A DNA stretch of 64,000 nucleotides from Geodermatophilaceae bacterium URHA0031 (GTDB taxonomy: Bacteria > Actinomycetota > Actinomycetes > Mycobacteriales > Geodermatophilaceae), in NCBI GenBank assembly GCA_000620205.1, contig JHVP01000008.1, positions 186,001 through 250,000 of the forward strand, given 5' to 3'. Under the pieces are notes generated by a model. That model saw only the letters and a list, made by a program, of their open reading frames with translations. It made no database searches and was not told the DNA's origin. Both the position numbers and the translations under genes were made by a program. Positions 52,281 to 61,323 of this stretch are shown piece after piece (the first letter of the stretch is position 1; each line of letters starts with the position of its first letter).

Positions 52281-54556
52281 CGGCTCCCCACCAGGTCCAC
52301 GAGCAACGCTTCGTACCCGCGTGCCGTTTGCTCGAGCCGGAATCGGTCTTCGACCCGGGCACGGGCGGCCCTGCCGAGCCGCCTGCGCAGCAGGGAGTCG
52401 TCGCTCAGCCGGAGCAGTCGGTCGGCCAGCGCCTCGGCGTCCCCGACCGGCACGAGGTATCCGTGCTCCCCGTCGACGATCATGTCGCGCAATGCCCCGC
52501 AGTCGGTGGCGACGATGGGGATCCCCGCGGCCATCGCCTCGATGACCGCCATCGGCACGCCCTCGTGCACCGACGACAGGCACGAGACGTCGAAGGCGGG
52601 CAGCACGGCGGGCACGTCGCGCAGGACGCCGGTGAACAGCACACCATCTCCCAGCCCGAGCTCCGCCGCCAGCGCCCGCAGCTCCTGCTCACGCGCTCCG
52701 CCGCCGATCACCACCAACCGTGCGCCGGGCTTCTGCTGCCGCAGGATCTCGAACGCCTCGAGCAGGACCTGGTGAGCTTTCTGGGCGCTGAGCCGGGCCA
52801 CGATCCCGGCCACGAAGACGTCGTCGGGGAGGCCGAGCCGCGCTCTCGCCGCGGCTCTGGCCGCCGCGTCGGGCAGCGGGGCGACCTCGACCCCGTTGGG
52901 GATCACGACCTCCCGCGTGCGGCTCCACGGTCGACGGCCGACCCCTTCCTCCCGGTGCAGGTACTCCCCTTGGCTGGGCGCGAGCAGCACCAACGCGTCG
53001 GTCTCCCGCAATGTCGAGACGGCCCAGCGCGGCAGGACCCGCCCGCCGACGTTCGTCAGGTCCATGTCGTGCGCCGCGACGAGGGTCACCGGCACGCGCG
53101 CCAAGCGGGCGGCCAGCCGGCCCAGGACCAGTGACGCGCGGTGGTGGTGGGTCACCAGGACGGCGTCCACGCGCCGCCGACGTAGCGTCCGGACCAGGCG
53201 GGGCACAGTCCGCAGGTCGAACTTGCCGCTGCGTCCCAGCACGTCCACCTCGACTCCCGCGGACCGGTACTCCTCGGCGAGCGGCCCGGGGGTGCGGAGG
53301 CTCACGAGGCACGGCTCCACCACGGCAGGGTCGAACGCACGGAAGACGTCGCGCATGAGCACCTCGACGCCGCCGATGGCGGTCTCGTCCATGACCAGCG
53401 CCAACCGGACAGGTCTCCGGACGGCACGGGACGGACCGCCGACCTCCAGCAGCCGCTGCTGCGCCTCCTGCACACTCACCTCGAGGGTGAACTCCTCTTC
53501 GACGCGCCCGCGCGCCGCGGCGCCGAAGGCGAGACGGTCCTGTTCCGAACCCAGCAACGCGATGAGCCCGTCCGCCAGGGCCGATGGATCGCGGGGCGGC
53601 ACCAGGTAGCCGGTGACGCCGTCCTGGAGCATCTCCGGGACGCCCCCGACCGCGGTGCACACGGCGGGCCGCGAGGAAGCCATCGCCTCGAGCAGCGCCA
53701 TCGGGAAGCACTCGATCGTGAAGGAGCTCAGCACGAACACGTCCATCGCAGCGAGCACGGCCCTCACGTCGCTGCGTGCGCCCGCGAAGACCACCCGGTC
53801 GGCGATACCGAGAGTGCGCGCCGACTCCTCCAGCGCCGGTCGACCTGGCCCGTCACCCACGACGAGGAATCGCGCCCGGGCGTCGGCCGCCGCGACCAGC
53901 GCAGCCGCCTGCAGGAAGGTCTCGTGGTCCTTCTCCGGCCGCAGCGCGGCCACGATGCCCACCACGAGGTCGTTGTCGCGCAGTCCCAGGCGCGTGCGGG
54001 TCAACGGGTCCCCTGCGGCGTCGAAGAGCGCCGGATCGACCCCGTTGTGGATGATCCGCACCTTGTGGCGCGGGAGGCGGAGGTCGTCCACCAGGTACGG
54101 GACCTGCGCGTGCGCGACTCCGAAGTAGGCATCGGTGACCCGGTCGAGCATGAGGTCTCCCAACCGCCTGGCTCGGCCTCGGGGCTCGAGGTCGCCGCAG
54201 TTGTGCACCCAGACGACGACGTGTGGAACCCGCGCCAGGACTGCGGCCACCCGGCCGAGGCCTTCCGCGTTGTACCCGCGGAGGACGACCACGTCCGGCA
54301 CGGTCCTCCGCAGGGTGCGCACGAGGTCCCAGAGACACTGCAGTGCCTCCCGCTTGGTGCGGTGGAGGGCGACCCCCGGGACCCCGTGCTCAGCGAGGGA
54401 GGGAAAGAGCTCCCCTTCCTGGCCGAGGCAGATGACCGAAGGGTCGAACTGCGACCGGTCGAGCCGGCTCACCAAGGTGGTGACGTGCCGCTCGGCCCCG
54501 CCGAAGCGGAGGTCGGGGACGATGAAGGCGACCCGGAGCCGGCGCGGAGCGGTCAT
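52277..54556 (-). CDS. tandem-fused double family 4 glycosyltransferase
   Basis: A 759-residue protein made of two complete GT-B glycosyltransferases end to end. First: residues 1 to ~375 (DLRFGGAERHVTTLV, IHNGVDPALF, AALRPEKDHETFLQA, SSFTIECFPMALLEAMAS). Second: ~385 to 759 (DETAIGGVEVLMRDVF, IPNGVEVAPL, ARLSAQKAHQVLLEAF, SSVHEGVPMAVIEAMAAG). Both retain the ExxxxE donor-binding region, so both may be active. Single GT4 enzymes are ~370-400 residues. The fusion could add two successive sugars. Coupled by ATGA to both neighbours. Confidence 0.88.
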   Translation of the reverse strand: MTAPRRLRVAFIVPDLRFGGAERHVTTLVSRLDRSQFDPSVICLGQEGELFPSLAEHGVPGVALHRTKREALQCLWDLVRTLRRTVPDVVVLRGYNAEGLGRVAAVLARVPHVVVWVHNCGDLEPRGRARRLGDLMLDRVTDAYFGVAHAQVPYLVDDLRLPRHKVRIIHNGVDPALFDAAGDPLTRTRLGLRDNDLVVGIVAALRPEKDHETFLQAAALVAAADARARFLVVGDGPGRPALEESARTLGIADRVVFAGARSDVRAVLAAMDVFVLSSFTIECFPMALLEAMASSRPAVCTAVGGVPEMLQDGVTGYLVPPRDPSALADGLIALLGSEQDRLAFGAAARGRVEEEFTLEVSVQEAQQRLLEVGGPSRAVRRPVRLALVMDETAIGGVEVLMRDVFRAFDPAVVEPCLVSLRTPGPLAEEYRSAGVEVDVLGRSGKFDLRTVPRLVRTLRRRRVDAVLVTHHHRASLVLGRLAARLARVPVTLVAAHDMDLTNVGGRVLPRWAVSTLRETDALVLLAPSQGEYLHREEGVGRRPWSRTREVVIPNGVEVAPLPDAAARAAARARLGLPDDVFVAGIVARLSAQKAHQVLLEAFEILRQQKPGARLVVIGGGAREQELRALAAELGLGDGVLFTGVLRDVPAVLPAFDVSCLSSVHEGVPMAVIEAMAAGIPIVATDCGALRDMIVDGEHGYLVPVGDAEALADRLLRLSDDSLLRRRLGRAARARVEDRFRLEQTARGYEALLVDLVGSR

Positions 54557-55623
54557 CTCGTGAGGTCCGCGTAGAGGGCGTCGAGCTGCCGCCAGGTCAC
54601 GTCCACGTCGAACTCATCCCGCACCCGAGCCCACGCGCAGGCGCCGAGTCGCGCGCGCCGCTCGGAATCGTCGACGATGGTGCGCAGGGCCGCGACGAGG
54701 GCGTCCCTGTCGTCCGGCGGGATCAGGACGCCGCTCACCCCGTCGTCAACGAGATCCGGGATGCCCCCGACGTCACTGGCGACCACGCAGAGGCCGTGCG
54801 CCATCGCCTCCAGCACCGCCATCGGCTGGCCCTCGAAGCGAGAGGGGAGCACGAGGACGTGCGAGGTCTCCAGCAGCTCCTCGACCTGAGCGGGCGCCAC
54901 CCAACCCGGCACCCGGACCTCGTGGCCGATGCCGAGAGCGGCCACCTGGACTCGGGCCCGGGACACGTCCCCGCCCCCGGCCAGCACGAGATCCGTACCG
55001 GGTGGCTGCGGCCCGTCGGAGAGGCTGCGCCACGCGTCGAGCAGCAGGAAGGAGCCCTTGTTGTCCTCGATCTCGCCCAGGAAGAGCACGTGCACGGGCT
55101 CTCCGGGGCCGGCCTGGTGAACCGGCGAACGCGGCGCGACGGCATTGGGGACGACAGCGATCCGGGCGTCGGGCGCGATCTGCCGCAGCCGGCCCTCCCA
55201 CGTCTTGCCCAGCGCGATCACCAGATCCGCGGACTCCAGGGTGGCGCGGACGTAGCGCTGCAGCAGACGCGGCAGACGGCGGTGGAACTCGCTGAACTCG
55301 GAGCCGTGGACGTGGACCACGATCGGCACCCGGGCACACCACGCGGCCCAGGCGAGGAGGGACTTCCGGGCGAAGCTCCCGTAGGAGGAGGTGTGCAGGT
55401 GGACCACGGCCGGTCGCCGCAGCACCAGCTCCCGCAAGAAGGCCACGGCGCCGACGAGGAAGGCGATGACACGGTTCAGCACGGAGCCGTTGCGATGGGT
55501 GGCGATGTGGCGGATCTGCCAGGTGTCCCAGAGCGGGGTCCGCTGCATGGTCCGGACGTAGGTGGCTATCCCCCCGCGCGATTCCATGCTGGTCGACACC
55601 CAGAGCACACCCTGCCGCCTCAT
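54553..55623 (-). CDS. family 4 glycosyltransferase
   Basis: A 356-residue GT-B enzyme. VSTSMESRGGIATYVRTM at the N-terminus, HLHTSSYGSFARKSLL, VVHVHGSEF; C-terminal LFLGEIEDNKGSFLLLDAW, and PSRFEGQPMAVLEAMAHGLCVVASDVGGIPDLV with the donor-binding Glu. The GGIATYV signature recurs in transferases of actinobacterial and rhizobial polysaccharide loci. ATG at 55623 overlaps the polymerase stop and its own stop overlaps the next start. Confidence 0.87.
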   Translation of the reverse strand: MRRQGVLWVSTSMESRGGIATYVRTMQRTPLWDTWQIRHIATHRNGSVLNRVIAFLVGAVAFLRELVLRRPAVVHLHTSSYGSFARKSLLAWAAWCARVPIVVHVHGSEFSEFHRRLPRLLQRYVRATLESADLVIALGKTWEGRLRQIAPDARIAVVPNAVAPRSPVHQAGPGEPVHVLFLGEIEDNKGSFLLLDAWRSLSDGPQPPGTDLVLAGGGDVSRARVQVAALGIGHEVRVPGWVAPAQVEELLETSHVLVLPSRFEGQPMAVLEAMAHGLCVVASDVGGIPDLVDDGVSGVLIPPDDRDALVAALRTIVDDSERRARLGACAWARVRDEFDVDVTWRQLDALYADLTR

Positions 55624-57191
55624 GTCAGGACCACCTCCTGGGTCGGGCGCCACGCCACCTCGGGCGCCCGAGCGCTCGCTCCTGACTGGGGCGCCGGTGT
55701 CCCCCGGGCTTGCGCTTGCTGCCAACCGATCGTCGCGCCGGCGAGGAGCATCACGACGATGTTGGGGAAGTCGAAGTACCGGAGGTCCACCGTCAGCCCG
55801 ACGATCGACTGCGCGATGAGGCACAGGATGGCGGTCAGCCCCAGGGCGCGGCCGTACATGTCGCCGATCGGGAGACGCCGCGCCGCACGCCCGAGCCGCC
55901 GGTAGATCAGAACGAGGATCACCAACCAGAGGGCCAGTCCCAGGGAGCCGAGCTCCACGAGAACGCCCAGGCTGTCGAAGTGCGAGACGATGCCGAACCC
56001 CCGTTCCCACGGGACCGCCGGTGACCACTGCTGGTGGTGGTAGGTGTTGACGGCGGCGAACCGGCCGATGCCCCAGCCGGTGAACGGCTCACGCGGAAAG
56101 GCCCAGAAGGACGTCGCGGCGGTGTTCAGCCGGTCCTGGATCTCACTCGGCGAGCCCACGCCGCCGGCTTCGCGGTCAGCGCTGGTGAACGTGGACCACC
56201 CCGCGACCACCGCCACCACCATGCTGATCAGGGTGAGCACGAAGCCGGTGCGGAACCCCTTGGCGACCACCGAGCTGATCACTACTACCGTCGCGAAGGA
56301 CAGCCACACCACGCGGGTGTGCGTCAGGTACACCGCGTAGAGGCTTGCCAGGGCGATCACCCCGGCAAGCGCTCGCAGGGCGGGCCGCTCCCGGTCGTGG
56401 AAGGCGATGAGCATCGCGATGAGGAAGCCGACGGTGAGGACCAGGCCGTTGACCACGGGTTGGTTGAACACCCCCACGGCCCGCTCGGGCCAGTTGGGGT
56501 CGTCCACGATGTACCGGGGCCACACCAGTTGCGGCGCGGCGAACTGGAAGATGCTCACCGCCGCCGAGTAGGCGGTCGCGGCGAGGATGCTCCACAACAG
56601 GACCCGTAGAGCCCGCTCGGTGATGAACAGCCGGCGACCCAGCAGGAACATCGACAATGGCATGACGGTGCCGATGAGCACGAAGCGCACCACGGAGAAG
56701 GGCTCCGGGTCCAGCGGCGCGCCTGCCGGGTAGGCGTGCGCGGTGACCATCGACAGCACGTTCCACGCGATGTAAGAACCGATCGCGCACGCGATCGGGT
56801 CCAATCGGATCATGCCGGGGCGACGCTGCCACGGCCTCCCCCACAGCCAGGTGGAGACGATCACCCCGGCGAAGGCCGGGAGGAACGGGTCCACCGGGAA
56901 CGTGCCGGTCGGGATGGCCAGCCGGAAGAGGGTGGTGCCGAGCAGGTAGACGCAGGCCACCACGGGGTCGTGCAGGCCGAGCACCACCGCCACCAAGCCG
57001 ACGGCGACGAGGAACAGCAGGGGACCCACTTGGCCGGGAACGAGCACGGCAAGGCCGAGCGTCGCTATCGCGGCGCCCCCGAGAATCCCTGCCGCCACGG
57101 CCGTCTCGGGCCATGCTGCCCGCGCGCGCGGCAGCGCTGCACGGTGAGCGCTGCTCACCCGCAACGACCCGTTCGACGCGACGCCGTTCAT
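55620..57191 (-). CDS. second Wzy/O-antigen ligase-like polymerase
   Basis: A 523-residue membrane protein with about twelve helices. The Wzy_C/ligase pattern is visible: a long periplasmic loop with EIQDRLNTAATSFWAFPREPFTGWGIGRFAAVNTYHH followed by HFDSLGVLVELGSLGLALWL. This domain joins repeat units outside the membrane. It differs clearly from the 430-residue Wzy at 2416, so the locus may build two polymers. Coupled to Wzz (ATGA) upstream and a GT downstream. Confidence 0.85.
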   Translation of the reverse strand: MNGVASNGSLRVSSAHRAALPRARAAWPETAVAAGILGGAAIATLGLAVLVPGQVGPLLFLVAVGLVAVVLGLHDPVVACVYLLGTTLFRLAIPTGTFPVDPFLPAFAGVIVSTWLWGRPWQRRPGMIRLDPIACAIGSYIAWNVLSMVTAHAYPAGAPLDPEPFSVVRFVLIGTVMPLSMFLLGRRLFITERALRVLLWSILAATAYSAAVSIFQFAAPQLVWPRYIVDDPNWPERAVGVFNQPVVNGLVLTVGFLIAMLIAFHDRERPALRALAGVIALASLYAVYLTHTRVVWLSFATVVVISSVVAKGFRTGFVLTLISMVVAVVAGWSTFTSADREAGGVGSPSEIQDRLNTAATSFWAFPREPFTGWGIGRFAAVNTYHHQQWSPAVPWERGFGIVSHFDSLGVLVELGSLGLALWLVILVLIYRRLGRAARRLPIGDMYGRALGLTAILCLIAQSIVGLTVDLRYFDFPNIVVMLLAGATIGWQQAQARGTPAPQSGASARAPEVAWRPTQEVVLT

Positions 57192-58699
57192 TCCCCGCCC
57201 GGTCGGGTGCCCTGGGTCGCAACCGCCGACGGCGTGCCGTTGACCGGAGGACGACCGTCGTGCCCTGCCAGTTCCGCGTGCGCTGGGCGGTGGCGGTTGG
57301 CCGCCGGGCCCACGCTCGGGGTCGACGGGATCTCGGAGCCTCCAGCCGCCTGCTCCTCCGGCACCGAGATCACGACGGCTCCGAGGAGACGCGCGCCCAT
57401 CTGCCGGAGGACAGCGACCGCCTCCCGGGCCAGCGGGACGCGGGTGACCTTGGTGTCGATGACGAGGACGGTCTGGTCAGCGCCCTGACACACGGCCTGG
57501 GCGGCCGGGGACTGCGCGACCGCAGGCGCCTCGATGACGACGTACTGCCCGGCGAGGGTCTCGTGCTCGAGGAATTCGCTCACCCTGCTGATCGACACGA
57601 CAGGGGCGTCGTCGTCCGACACCGGGACGAGCTGGAGGAGGGACAGCCCCCGGAGACGGCCGGACCGCACCTGGGGCGCAGCTGGCCGGGCGCCGTCGAG
57701 GATCCCCGCCGCGCCGGCCTGCACCAGGATGGTCGGGTATCCCTGCCGGGCCCACTCGTGCGCCAACTCCCGGGCCACGGTCGCCGATGCTCTCCCACCC
57801 TCCGGCTGTGTCACCGCCACCACGCCCGGACCGGCGAGCCGGGATCTGACGATGTTGGCCAGCTGGCCGAGCCGCTTGTCCTGCGCAGTTCTCGCCGCCC
57901 TGCCCCGCCGCCTGGGCAGCTCCACCAGGGTGTTGACGCCGAGCTTGTCGGCGACGTCCCGCCGAGTGCGCAGCTGCGGGGACAAGATCCCCACGACCAG
58001 CGCTGCCAGGACCCCGATCACCAGTCCACCGATGACGGCGAGCAGGAGGTTGGTGAACAAGGACGGGGCCTGCACCGTCACGCCACCCTGCGCCTGCAGG
58101 TCCTGCAGCACGTCGACCTGATCCGCCTTGACCTGTTCCATCTGGTTCTGCAGGTTGACGACGACCGCCTGGGCGTCCGGGCTGGAGGAGGCGAGGGCGG
58201 TGTCCAGCTGGTCCTGCAGGGCGACCAGCCGCTGCGCGGTGTTCTGGGTGTGGACCGCGTTGATGTCGTCCTTGAAGGCGTTGGCAGTTGCCACGGCGGC
58301 TGTCTGGGCGGTGACGGGATCGTCCGCCGTAGCCGTGATGACCATGATGGGGCTGGCTGCCGCGGACTCGGCCGACAGCGAGACGTCGCCGGACACCTTC
58401 GCGGCATCCAGCAGCTGCCCTTGGTAAGACGCGTCGTTGAAGTACGAGATGTACCCCGCGACGAGCACGGCGTCCTGCTCCGGCGACCTGTCGTTGGACG
58501 AGACGATCAGAGATGTCCGGCCGACGTACTCGGTGGGCGCCTGGTGCGTGGAGTAGACGGCCCCGAGCGCGGCTATCCAGACGACTGCCAGCACGAGCAA
58601 CCAGTAGCGGCGTACTCGCGCCCAGAAGGCTCCCAGGGTGGAGCCGTCATCGGCACGCCCGTCGTCCTGGTGGGCGTCCTCGGCTGCGCGATGAGTCAC
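57188..58699 (-). CDS. Wzz-like co-polymerase with degenerate CpsD-like domain
   Basis: A 503-residue protein. Membrane helices near residues 32-52 and 222-245 flank a periplasmic coiled-coil-rich Wzz domain (QLDTALASSSPDAQAVVVNLQNQMEQVKADQ). The cytoplasmic C-terminal domain follows the BY-kinase fold, but the P-loop reads TQPEGGRASATVA with no Lys in the critical place. The DxD-like box is changed (TILVQAG) and the Tyr tail is missing. It probably controls chain length without kinase activity (inference). GTG at 58699 is preferred because GAGGAG lies five bases upstream; GTG at 58705 adds two residues. First gene of the operon. Confidence 0.85.
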   Translation of the reverse strand: MTHRAAEDAHQDDGRADDGSTLGAFWARVRRYWLLVLAVVWIAALGAVYSTHQAPTEYVGRTSLIVSSNDRSPEQDAVLVAGYISYFNDASYQGQLLDAAKVSGDVSLSAESAAASPIMVITATADDPVTAQTAAVATANAFKDDINAVHTQNTAQRLVALQDQLDTALASSSPDAQAVVVNLQNQMEQVKADQVDVLQDLQAQGGVTVQAPSLFTNLLLAVIGGLVIGVLAALVVGILSPQLRTRRDVADKLGVNTLVELPRRRGRAARTAQDKRLGQLANIVRSRLAGPGVVAVTQPEGGRASATVARELAHEWARQGYPTILVQAGAAGILDGARPAAPQVRSGRLRGLSLLQLVPVSDDDAPVVSISRVSEFLEHETLAGQYVVIEAPAVAQSPAAQAVCQGADQTVLVIDTKVTRVPLAREAVAVLRQMGARLLGAVVISVPEEQAAGGSEIPSTPSVGPAANRHRPAHAELAGHDGRPPVNGTPSAVATQGTRPGGE

Positions 58700-58920
58700 T
58701 GCCACTCCTCGGTCGGCGCCCCCGCGCAGTCCGCTGCCGGTACTCCGCTGATCCCCGACGATTCAGTCCCGCTCGGTCGCCCCTGCAGCCGCGGTCAGGT
58801 CGCGGCCGCCCGTAGCATAGGGACGGGATGGGCTGTTGTGACCGGTCGCGTTCCTCCCCTGCGCCGGTACTTCTGAGCCACGGCGGGGCTGTGCCGACGG
58901 GCAGGTGACGGGCGGGGACG

Positions 58921-59937
58921 TCAGCGGGCGACCCGCGAGGGCAGTCCGGTGGCGTGGAACGTCCCCCACGGGGCCACCCCGTCGTCGTACGCCGAGTCAG
59001 GCTGCTGGTTGACGTAGGCGTAGCAGCTCGAGCTCACGTACTCCACCGTGCCCGCGGGAGAGTCGGTCAGCGCGATGTTGAACGCCTTGCCCTGGGTGAC
59101 CTGCGACTGCGCGGCCCACTGCGACGAGCAACCGTACGGGCCGAAGAACCGGATCTGGCCGTCGTGGTTCGCGACGAAGCCGCCGTCGGCCAGGGCGTTG
59201 CCGGACTTCGCGGTGTTGGGGTAGCCGCCGCCGTCGTTGGCCGTCCACGTGCCGTTGACGACGAACACGAGGCCGTGCTCGTCGGCCACGGACCGCAGCG
59301 TCTGCGTCAACGCGATCGCGCCCTGCCGGTACGCCTCCTTGTCCGGGAAACCCGCCCAGTCGATTCCGGGGAACCACGACCGGGAGCCCAGGTCGTCGGC
59401 GAACCAGCCGGCCATGTGCGGGTTCTCCGCGACCATCGCCTCCAGCACGCAACGGAACTTGCCCTGCAGCGTGGAGCCGACCCGGAAGTCGTTGAGATGA
59501 CCCCAGGAGTTGGCTTGGTAATCACCTGGCCAGAGCGACGTCGCGGGGCCGCAGGGTGACGCGTTGATGAGCATGTCGTGGTAGCGGCCGTAGGGGTTGT
59601 CGATGACCGCGTCGAGGTAGATCAGCACGGTGCCACCGGCGGCCGAGACGTCCTCGAACGCCCGGTCCTGGTAGTTGTCCCGACCCGCGACCACCAACCC
59701 ACCGGGATGGGCGTACGCCGTCGCACCCGTCGACTCCCTCCAGAAGATCCCGGCCGCCTGCGGCGGCAGGTTCGTCACACGCAGCTCCGTCGGCAGAGGA
59801 GCTGACACCGGGAGAGAGGGGGTCGGCGTCGCGGCCAGCACGGCGACCGGCAGCACGGCGACGGCGCCCACGAGCGCCAACACGCCGGCCACTCGCCGCG
59901 CCACCGGCCGTGTCCAGCGTTCCCTCTGAGGGGCCAC
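58921..59937 (-). CDS. secreted protein of unrecognised family, paralogue 1
   Basis: A 338-residue exported protein with a signal peptide (VAGVLALVGAVAVLPVAVLA). The ~280-residue conserved domain shares blocks with the next two genes: AYAHPGGLVVAGRDNYQD, VLIYLDAVIDNPYGRYHD, KFRCVLEAMVAENPHMAG, FADDLGSRSWFP, NGTWTANDGGGYPN and YVNQQP. Alternating strands and helices and conserved Asp residues (YLDAVID, FADD) suggest a TIM-barrel hydrolase, perhaps distantly like GH114; I could not confirm that. GTG at 59937 with AGAGG upstream. A 6-bp hairpin covers that ribosome site. Confidence 0.75.
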   Translation of the reverse strand: MAPQRERWTRPVARRVAGVLALVGAVAVLPVAVLAATPTPSLPVSAPLPTELRVTNLPPQAAGIFWRESTGATAYAHPGGLVVAGRDNYQDRAFEDVSAAGGTVLIYLDAVIDNPYGRYHDMLINASPCGPATSLWPGDYQANSWGHLNDFRVGSTLQGKFRCVLEAMVAENPHMAGWFADDLGSRSWFPGIDWAGFPDKEAYRQGAIALTQTLRSVADEHGLVFVVNGTWTANDGGGYPNTAKSGNALADGGFVANHDGQIRFFGPYGCSSQWAAQSQVTQGKAFNIALTDSPAGTVEYVSSSCYAYVNQQPDSAYDDGVAPWGTFHATGLPSRVAR

Positions 59938-59942
59938 GGTCA

Positions 59943-59964
59943 GACCTCTTTCCGAGCGGAGGTC
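59943..59964 (-). promoter_or_regulatory. hairpin covering the ribosome site of paralogue 1
   Basis: On the minus strand GACCTC (59964-59959) pairs with GAGGTC (59948-59943). The second arm contains the GAGG that sits seven bases before the GTG start. A 10-base loop separates the arms. Folding would hide the ribosome site. Confidence 0.4.
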
Positions 59965-60091
59965 GAGCGGATCGGTCGCGCCCCGAGCAACCGACGGACG
60001 GCGAGGCTCGGACGAGGGCACATCCTAGGGAAGGAAGAGGTCGCCGCGGCCCCACCCGGTCTCGGGGATCTCCGCAACCTGCGCCAAGCCG

Positions 60092-61123
60092 TCAGGGGCT
60101 CACCCGAGAGGGAAGACCGGTGGTGTGGAACCTCCCCCACGGGGCCACGCCGCCGTCGTAAGCCGACGCGGGTTGCTGGTTGACGTACGCGAAGCAGCCG
60201 GACTCGACGTACTCGGCCCTGCCTGCAGCGGTGTTGGTCACCGCGTAGTTGATGGCCCGGCCGCGGGTGACGGGCGACTGCGCCGCCCACTGCGGGGAGC
60301 AGGCGTACGGCTGGAAGAAGTCGATCTCACCGTCGTGGTGCTCGACGAACCCGCCGTCGGCCAGGGCGTTGCCGGACTTCGCGGTGTTCGGGTAGCCGCC
60401 GCCGTCGTTGGCCGTCCAGGTCCCGTTGACGATGAAGACCAGTCCGTACTGGTCGGCCACGGACCGCAGCGTCTGGGTGAGCGCGATGGCGCCCGCCCGG
60501 TACGCCGCCTTGTCCGGGAAGCTCGCCCAGTCGATGTCCGGGAACCACGACCGGGAGCCCACGTCGTCGGCGAACCAGCCGGCCATGTGCGGGTTCTCCG
60601 CGACCATCGCCTCCAGCACGCAACGGAACTTCCCCTGGAGCACCGAGCCGACCCGGATGTCGTTGAGGTACCCGAACGTGTTCGCCCGGTAGTCCCCCGG
60701 CCACAGGGCCGTCGCCGGGCCGCAGGGTGACGCGTTGATGAGCATGTCGTGGTAGCGGCCGTGGGGGTTGTCGATGACCGCGTCGAGGTAGATCAGCACG
60801 GTGCCACCGGCGGCCGAGACGTCCTCGAACGCCCGGTCCTGGAAGTTCTCCCGGCCGGCGACGACCAACCCACCGGGGTGGGCGTACGCCAGCGCGCCGG
60901 ACGACGATCCGTAGAAGAGCCCGGCCGGCTGGGCAGAGAGGTCGGTGTCGGGCGACCCCGCGGACGGCGAGGACGGCGTCGTGGTCACCATGGACGGAGG
61001 CACGGCGGGACGAGTCTCGGCCACGACGGCGACATCGATCAGCAACGCCACGGCCACCACCGCGAGCACGGCACCCAGTCGCTGCACCCGGGTGCGCGTC
61101 GGGCGTCCGTGATCGACGGTCAT
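60092..61123 (-). CDS. secreted protein of unrecognised family, paralogue 2
   Basis: A 343-residue exported protein. N-terminal membrane or signal segment (LGAVLAVVAVALLIDVAVVA), a short Pro/Ser/Thr linker (PPSMVTTTPSSPSAGSPD), then the same domain as paralogue 1. About 120 bases around 60725-60845 are nearly identical in DNA to paralogue 1, more alike than the rest of the genes. ATG at 61123 has GAGGAG upstream. Function unknown; placed by context with the polysaccharide hydrolases. Confidence 0.75.
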   Translation of the reverse strand: MTVDHGRPTRTRVQRLGAVLAVVAVALLIDVAVVAETRPAVPPSMVTTTPSSPSAGSPDTDLSAQPAGLFYGSSSGALAYAHPGGLVVAGRENFQDRAFEDVSAAGGTVLIYLDAVIDNPHGRYHDMLINASPCGPATALWPGDYRANTFGYLNDIRVGSVLQGKFRCVLEAMVAENPHMAGWFADDVGSRSWFPDIDWASFPDKAAYRAGAIALTQTLRSVADQYGLVFIVNGTWTANDGGGYPNTAKSGNALADGGFVEHHDGEIDFFQPYACSPQWAAQSPVTRGRAINYAVTNTAAGRAEYVESGCFAYVNQQPASAYDGGVAPWGRFHTTGLPSRVSP

Positions 61124-61260
61124 CGTTGCTCCTCGCCTGGTCGGGCAGGAGGCTGTCGGTCAGTCCGATCAACCACTCGCAGTCGCGGACGCGCTAGCGG
61201 CTGCTCATACACCGCATGATAGGGAGCGGTGCGGTGTTCTCCGAGCAGACGCAACCACGG

Positions 61261-61292
61261 TGCTGCCGCCGGACCAGGATCCGGCGGCAGCA
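61261..61292 (-). terminator. 13-bp perfect hairpin after paralogue 3
   Basis: Positions 61261-61273 pair exactly with 61280-61292 around a 6-base loop, 31 bases past the stop of paralogue 3 on the minus strand. This is a strong terminator candidate and would separate it from paralogue 2. Confidence 0.7.
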
Positions 61293-61323
61293 GCGCGGCG
61301 GGTCACCGACTTTCAGGAACAGG

